Below, piece by piece: positions 6,038 to 9,384 of a stretch of DNA of 9,384 nucleotides. The translations under genes were made by a program, and so were the position numbers. Each line of letters starts with the position of its first letter. Position 1 is the first letter of the stretch. The notes beneath the pieces were generated by a model. It worked only from the letters and a program-made list of their open reading frames with translations. It was not told where the DNA came from and did not search any database. Source of the stretch: DASXTK01 sp036505485 (lineage in GTDB: Bacteria > Actinomycetota > Acidimicrobiia > Acidimicrobiales > VFJN01); the NCBI GenBank assembly GCA_036505485.1, contig DASXTK010000249.1, forward strand, positions 1-9,384, read 5' to 3'.

Positions 6038-7981
6038 ATGGCAGCTATCGGTCGGCGCCGATTTCTCACCTACGGCGCGGGATTGTTCGTACCAGCAACG
6101 GTTGCCGCGGTCCGGTTCGGGCCGTCGGGCTCATCGGGTCGAGGAGGCCGGCTGCTCACGCCCCTGGCCCAACCGACCTTGCCGGGCGTGGACATCCCGA
6201 AGTTCCGGGATCCGCTGTTCATCCTGCCGGCGATGCCCCGGACCAGCCGGCTCACCGTGGGCGGGCAGACCATCGACTACTTCGAGGTGGCCCAGCGCCA
6301 GTTCAGCCAGCAGGTCCTTCCCAGCGGCCTCCCCCGGACGACCATCTGGGGCTATGGCTCGGTGAACCACAGCGGCTCGTTCCACTATCCCGGATACACG
6401 TTCGAAGCCCGCGTCCATACACCGCTCCGGGTGAAGTGGATCAACGACCTCAGGAGCTTGAGCACCGGACGGTTCCTGCCGCCCCTGTTGCCAACGGATC
6501 CCACGCTGCATTGGGCCAATCCGCCCGGCGGTGTCGACGGGCGGGACAGCATGCCGGACTTCGACACGACGCCCGACCCCTACACCGGTCCGGTGCCGAT
6601 GGTGGTGCATCTCCACGGCAGCGAGCGCAGTCCGCAGGAGAGCGACGGCTATCCGGAGGCGTGGTTCCTACCCAATGCCTCGAACATCCCGGCGGTTTAC
6701 GCCCGAAGCGGCACGTTCTACGAACCGTTCCGCCGGTCGTCGCCGCTCGGGAGCCGGTGGAGCCGGGGCAACGCGGTCTTCCAGTACCCCAACGCACAGG
6801 CTCCGGCGACGCTCTGGTACCACGATCACACGTTGGGCATGACCCGGGTCAACATCCACTCCGGACTGGCCGGGCTGTACTTCTTGCGCGGCGACGAGGG
6901 CGGCCTGCCCGGACCGGCTCCGATGCCCGGTGACCCGCCGGGCATCCGGTACCGGGAGATCCCGCTCATCATTCAGGACCGATCGTTCAATTCCGACGGC
7001 TCGCTGTTCTATCCGGACAGTCGAGAGTTCTTCGACGGCTTCCCGGGCCCGTACGTGCCCGACAGCGACATCCCACCGCACTGGAACGCCGAGTTCTTCG
7101 GCGAGACCATCGTGGTCAACGGCCGCACCTGGCCGTTCCTGAACGTGGAGCAGCGGCGCTATCGGTTCCGGGTGCTCAATGCCTCCGGGTCACGGTTCCT
7201 GATCCTGCGTCACGATAGTGGTCTGCCGTTCTGGCAGATCGGGGCCGACGGCGGCTTCCTGCCCCGACCGGTCCAGGTGTCCCAGCTGCTGCTGGGACCG
7301 GCCGAGCGGGCCGACGTGGTCGTCGACTTCTCCGGCGTGTCGGCCGGTTCGACCGTGACCCTGATCAACGTCGGACCCGACGAGCCCTTCGGCGGCGGGG
7401 AACCCGGAGTGGACTTCCCGCCGGCCAACCCCGACAGCACCGGCAAGGTGCTCCAGTTCCGGGTCGGGGCCCGGACCGACGCCGACAGCAGCACTTCTCC
7501 CGGGGACCTGGCCCTGGCCGGACCGCCCTCGGCTATGCCCCAGGGCGTAGTGCGCACCCGACAGGTCTCGCTCAACGAGCTGGACTCGGCGGTGCTGCCC
7601 GACGTCGGGCCGCTGGTAGGCCTGCTCGGCACGCTCAACCCCGACGGCAGCGGCAACCCGTTGCGCTGGCACGACGACATCACCGAGACCCCGCAGGTCG
7701 GGACCACGGAGATCTGGGAGCTCCACAACTTCACCGAGGACGCCCATCCCATCCACGTCCACGTCACCCAGTTCCAGATCCTCAGCCGCCAGTCCATGGA
7801 GGGCGGCGCGGCCCGTGGCCCGGAGGCCTGGGAGACCGGTCGCAAGGACACCGTCATCGCCTATCCCGGCGAGATCACCCGGCTACGGGCCCCGTTCAAC
7901 CAAGCGGGCTTGTTCGTCTGGCACTGCCACATCGTCGAGCACGAGGACAACGAGATGATGCGCCGCCTACGCATCACCTAG
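6038..7981 (+). CDS. Tat-exported multicopper oxidase, CotA/laccase type
   Basis: A 647-residue enzyme that oxidises organic substrates or metal ions and passes electrons to O2 at a type 2/type 3 copper cluster. All four copper motifs are intact: H191-L-H193, H262-D-H264, H570-P-I-H573-V-H575, and H629-C630-H631 with H635 and the axial M640 in 'HEDNEMM'. The stretch from 'HLHG' to 'DGYPEAW', and 'GETIVVNGRTWPFLNVE', look most like CotA-type spore laccase, bilirubin oxidase and phenoxazinone synthase. The protein is ~130 residues longer than CotA (513) and near phenoxazinone synthase (about 640). The N-terminus has twin arginines in 'RRRFL' (6-10) and then a hydrophobic run to about residue 25, a Tat signal suited to a folded copper protein. 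The frame is open upstream through the macrodomain gene on the other strand; that part is not coding. A terminator-like hairpin follows. Substrate unknown; laccase-like activity is likely. Confidence 0.94.
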   Translation: MAAIGRRRFLTYGAGLFVPATVAAVRFGPSGSSGRGGRLLTPLAQPTLPGVDIPKFRDPLFILPAMPRTSRLTVGGQTIDYFEVAQRQFSQQVLPSGLPRTTIWGYGSVNHSGSFHYPGYTFEARVHTPLRVKWINDLRSLSTGRFLPPLLPTDPTLHWANPPGGVDGRDSMPDFDTTPDPYTGPVPMVVHLHGSERSPQESDGYPEAWFLPNASNIPAVYARSGTFYEPFRRSSPLGSRWSRGNAVFQYPNAQAPATLWYHDHTLGMTRVNIHSGLAGLYFLRGDEGGLPGPAPMPGDPPGIRYREIPLIIQDRSFNSDGSLFYPDSREFFDGFPGPYVPDSDIPPHWNAEFFGETIVVNGRTWPFLNVEQRRYRFRVLNASGSRFLILRHDSGLPFWQIGADGGFLPRPVQVSQLLLGPAERADVVVDFSGVSAGSTVTLINVGPDEPFGGGEPGVDFPPANPDSTGKVLQFRVGARTDADSSTSPGDLALAGPPSAMPQGVVRTRQVSLNELDSAVLPDVGPLVGLLGTLNPDGSGNPLRWHDDITETPQVGTTEIWELHNFTEDAHPIHVHVTQFQILSRQSMEGGAARGPEAWETGRKDTVIAYPGEITRLRAPFNQAGLFVWHCHIVEHEDNEMMRRLRIT

Positions 7982-7986
7982 CCCGG

Positions 7987-8010
7987 AAGCCCCGTCGGTC
8001 ATCGGGGTTT
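7987..8010 (+). terminator. Rho-independent-like terminator after the multicopper oxidase
   Basis: AAGCCCCG (7987-7994) pairs with CGGGGTTT (8003-8010) across an 8-nt loop: five G-C pairs, one G-T and two A-T. It begins 5 nt after the stop codon. The T-run is only three long and part of the stem, so efficiency is uncertain, but position and shape fit an end of the oxidase transcript. Confidence 0.55.
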
Positions 8011-8026
8011 CATGGCCTACCGCAAA

Positions 8027-8059
8027 TGGTGAGACAGCCTTCCAACAGGTGGTGACACA
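8027..8059. repeat. Pair of 10-bp direct repeats, 23 bp apart
   Basis: TGGTGAGACA (8027-8036) and TGGTGACACA (8050-8059) differ at one base and start 23 bp apart, close to two helical turns. They lie in the 87-bp gap between the oxidase terminator and the small membrane-protein frame. They could be a two-site protein binding region or the leftover end of an insertion sequence, since some elements carry several such transposase sites at their tips. No transposase gene is in the window. Confidence 0.35.
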
Positions 8060-8068
8060 CTCTCGGAC

Positions 8069-8326
8069 GTGACTCCGCAGGGCGAGCCGGTCTCCTTCCC
8101 GTTCCCGTCCCGGTTCCCGCGCACGGTCCGGGAGCTGGCCATCAACACTGCTGGGCTCAGCTTGTTCGTCGGCGCCGACGTCGCCTTCCTGATGCTGCCC
8201 CCGGGCCCTACTCCGTTCCTGGAAGCGCTGGCTGGGGCGGTGAGAACAGCTGCGATCTGCACCATCGGCTTCTCGGGGTGGGCCTGGTGGGTCCGTCGGC
8301 CGCGACGTGGTCGTGACGATGGCTGA
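8069..8326 (+). CDS. Small probable membrane protein, unknown function
   Basis: An 85-residue frame starting at GTG. I do not recognise a family. The product has a Pro/Phe-rich start, a hydrophobic stretch at about 24-43 ('ELAINTAGLSLFVGADVAFL'), a Pro-Gly turn, a second at about 51-73 ending in 'GWAWWV', and a basic tail (RRPRRGR). This fits a two-helix hairpin with both ends inside. Support is codon choice: third positions are mostly G or C through much of the frame, as in the neighbours. Against it, no ribosome binding site is seen at a proper distance and no homologue comes to mind. A frame on the other strand (8017-8346) covers the same DNA but looks like a shadow. Its 3' end converges on the TetR gene. 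Confidence 0.38.
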   Translation: MTPQGEPVSFPFPSRFPRTVRELAINTAGLSLFVGADVAFLMLPPGPTPFLEALAGAVRTAAICTIGFSGWAWWVRRPRRGRDDG

Positions 8327-8358
8327 GCCTTCGCGGATGCCCTCACCTGGCTGAAGAG

Positions 8359-9024
8359 CTAGCGGCGGGCCTTCGATCGCTTGGGCACCGGCACCGAGGT
8401 TGGGTCGGTGGCTATGGCACGGAGCCGGTCACGCATGGCGGCGCGGGCCTCGTAGTAGATGGACACGTCGTCGCAGAGCAGGGCGTGCAGGTTGGCCGCC
8501 ATCCCCAGCGCGTCGAACTCGAAGGCCAGCCGGGTGGGGTTGGCGTCCGGTTGGATCTCCCCGAGGTTCTGGGCCGCCCGGATGGTCGACTCGTAGAGCT
8601 CCAGCCAGCCTCGCCGATACCGGGCCAGCTCGTCGCGGACGCGTCCCGGCCTGGCGTCGAACTCCGCCGCGGCGCTGAAGAAGAAGCACCCGCCCGGGAA
8701 CACGCCCGTCGCCGCGTACTCGATCCAGCGGTCGGTCAGCGCCAGCAATCGGCTCAGGCCGTCGGGTGCTTCGAGGGCTGGGGTCACCACCTCGTCGGCG
8801 AAGAGCTCGAGGGCGGACCGGATGGTGGCGAGCTGCAGTTCCTCCTTCGACCCGAAGTGGGCGAACACCCCGGACTTGCTGACCGCCAACTCCGAGGCCA
8901 GCCGGCCGATGGTCAGCCCATCCAGGCCCTCGACCGAGGCGATGTCGGCGGCGCGGCGCAACACCTGGTTCCTGGTGCGCTCGCCCCGAGCGCGCCGTCC
9001 GTCCGGGTGGTCGTCTGCGTCCAC
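8359..9024 (-). CDS. TetR/AcrR-family transcriptional regulator
   Basis: A 221-residue one-component repressor. The N-terminal three-helix DNA-binding domain spans about 14-61, with the helix-turn-helix at 37-57 ('LTIGRLASELAVSKSGVFAHFG'-type features: the Thr-Ile-x-x-Leu-Ala pair, V48-S49-K50-S51, and the F54-x-H56-F57 end). The rest is an all-helical ligand and dimer domain with 'PGGCFFFSAAAEFDARPG' (110-127), a pattern common to one TetR C-terminal subgroup. The ligand cannot be told from sequence. It starts with GTG at 9024; upstream is a TATACT -10-like box 8 nt before the GTG and a GATC palindrome, so the gene is probably autoregulated and its mRNA leaderless. Targets may include the divergent gene at 9172. 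The C-terminus is basic (KRSKARR). Confidence 0.93.
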   Translation of the reverse strand: MDADDHPDGRRARGERTRNQVLRRAADIASVEGLDGLTIGRLASELAVSKSGVFAHFGSKEELQLATIRSALELFADEVVTPALEAPDGLSRLLALTDRWIEYAATGVFPGGCFFFSAAAEFDARPGRVRDELARYRRGWLELYESTIRAAQNLGEIQPDANPTRLAFEFDALGMAANLHALLCDDVSIYYEARAAMRDRLRAIATDPTSVPVPKRSKARR

Positions 9025-9032
9025 GGCTCAAA

Positions 9033-9048
9033 AGTATACGATCGATCG
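9033..9048 (-). promoter_or_regulatory. Probable TetR operator overlapping a leaderless -10 box
   Basis: On the - strand, TATACT (9038 to 9033) is one base off the TATAAT consensus and lies 8 nt before the GTG start, so transcription would begin at or within a base or two of the start codon. Directly upstream is the perfect 10-bp palindrome CGATCGATCG (9039-9048), flanked by GGTC. It would sit in the promoter spacer, a usual place for a TetR-type autorepressor. No convincing -35 box is seen. The palindrome is direct; its role is inference. Confidence 0.55.
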
Positions 9049-9160
9049 GTCAGAAACTTGGGCCACCATGGCCCGCAGAGACGGGTGGGATCTGGCAGGC
9101 TCGTGGTTCAGCACAAACGCCGGTGTGATCTTTGGCGCGCACGGCCTGGACGAGAGTGGC

Positions 9161-9165
9161 GGGAG
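9161..9165 (+). promoter_or_regulatory. Ribosome binding site of the Pro/Gln-rich gene
   Basis: GGGAG, followed by A, ends 6 nt before the GTG at 9172 and is the main support for that start. Confidence 0.55.
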
Positions 9166-9171
9166 ACATCA

Positions 9172-9384
9172 GTGAGCAGTGGCGAATCGAACCTGGGCGA
9201 CGGCGTTCCCTATCCGTCCGACCCGGATGCCGAGAGCAATCCTCCACCGGAGCAGGCCTATCCGCCCGGTGACTACGGACAACAACCGGGCACGTATCCC
9301 CAGCAGCCCGGTTACCAGCAACCTCCGCCCGGCTACCAGCAGCCCGGGTACCAGCAACAGCCGCCCCCCGGCTATCAGCAGCAG
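9172..9384 (+). CDS. N-terminus of a Pro/Gln/Gly/Tyr-repeat protein (partial)
   Basis: The frame opens at GTG 9172 and is open to the right edge, giving 71 residues with no stop. It begins 'VSSGESNLGDGVPYPSDPD' and turns into a low-complexity tail built on PGYQQ and PPPGYQQ units from about residue 38 on. Such Pro/Gln/Tyr-rich cytoplasmic N-termini are common in actinobacterial membrane proteins, where they precede a small hydrophobic domain. That domain, if present, is outside the window, so no function is assigned. A GGGAG site 6 nt upstream supports the GTG. The gene is divergent from the TetR gene and may be its target. Translation is convincing from third-position G/C preference and from the repeat pattern being kept at the protein level while codons vary (CAG/CAA, TAC/TAT, GGC/GGT/GGG). 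Confidence 0.75.
   Translation, partial: MSSGESNLGDGVPYPSDPDAESNPPPEQAYPPGDYGQQPGTYPQQPGYQQPPPGYQQPGYQQQPPPGYQQQ
9302..9384 (+). repeat. Degenerate tandem repeat coding PGYQQ units
   Basis: Four copies of a Pro-Gly-Tyr-Gln-Gln core, some preceded by two extra prolines and some followed by an extra glutamine, run to the window edge. The bases vary at wobble positions while the amino acids hold, so the repeat is kept for its protein. Such tracts can change in length by slippage. Confidence 0.7.

Noticed and set aside
7190..7857. Two overlapping - strand frames opposite the multicopper oxidase
   Set aside because: They are antisense to the copper-binding C-terminal half of the oxidase and show no domain of their own.
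8017..8346. 109-codon - strand frame opposite the small membrane protein
   Set aside because: Ser/Arg/Pro-rich with no hydrophobic or domain pattern. It would overlap the repeats and the gap, and the + strand frame has the better codon character.
8429..9031. 200-codon - strand frame overlapping the TetR gene in another phase
   Set aside because: Arg/Gly-rich out-of-frame reading of the TetR gene, whose own frame has a full helix-turn-helix domain.

Overview
The window is high-GC bacterial DNA with tightly packed genes, GTG starts, ATGA-type overlaps and a strong G/C preference at third codon positions. This points to an actinobacterium. The organism cannot be named from this stretch, and the actinobacterial assignment is inferred from base composition and gene style.

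Left block (2-5248, all + strand): the 3' end of an M17 leucyl aminopeptidase gene, an AbgT-family transporter, a serine-dependent glutaminase (glsA), and a large membrane-anchored protein ending in an exported phosphatidylinositol-phospholipase-C-like domain. The gaps are 41 nt, then 8 nt, then a 4-nt ATGA overlap, so the last three genes, and probably all four, look co-transcribed. The first three suit release and handling of glutamyl or other peptide nitrogen: a peptidase, a carrier for glutamate conjugates, and an enzyme converting glutamine to glutamate and ammonia. The role of the phospholipase-like protein in this set is unknown.

Middle block (5414-7981): a macrodomain protein on the - strand, probably an ADP-ribosyl or O-acetyl-ADP-ribose hydrolase, is divergent from a Tat-exported CotA/laccase-like multicopper oxidase on the + strand. 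Only 72 bp separate them. That gap holds a perfect GC-rich inverted repeat directly against the oxidase ribosome binding site. A terminator-like hairpin follows the oxidase.

Right block (8027-9384): a pair of near-identical short direct repeats, a probable small two-helix membrane protein of unknown function, and a TetR-family repressor on the - strand. The repressor's promoter is overlapped by a GATC-rich palindrome and looks leaderless. Divergent from it is the start of a Pro/Gln/Gly/Tyr-repeat protein that runs off the right edge.

No rRNA, tRNA, CRISPR array, intact insertion sequence or phage gene was seen. The items most worth a second look are the atypical PLC-like membrane fusion coupled to glsA, the hairpin in the oxidase leader, the TetR operator/leaderless promoter, and the extra loop in the AbgT transporter.
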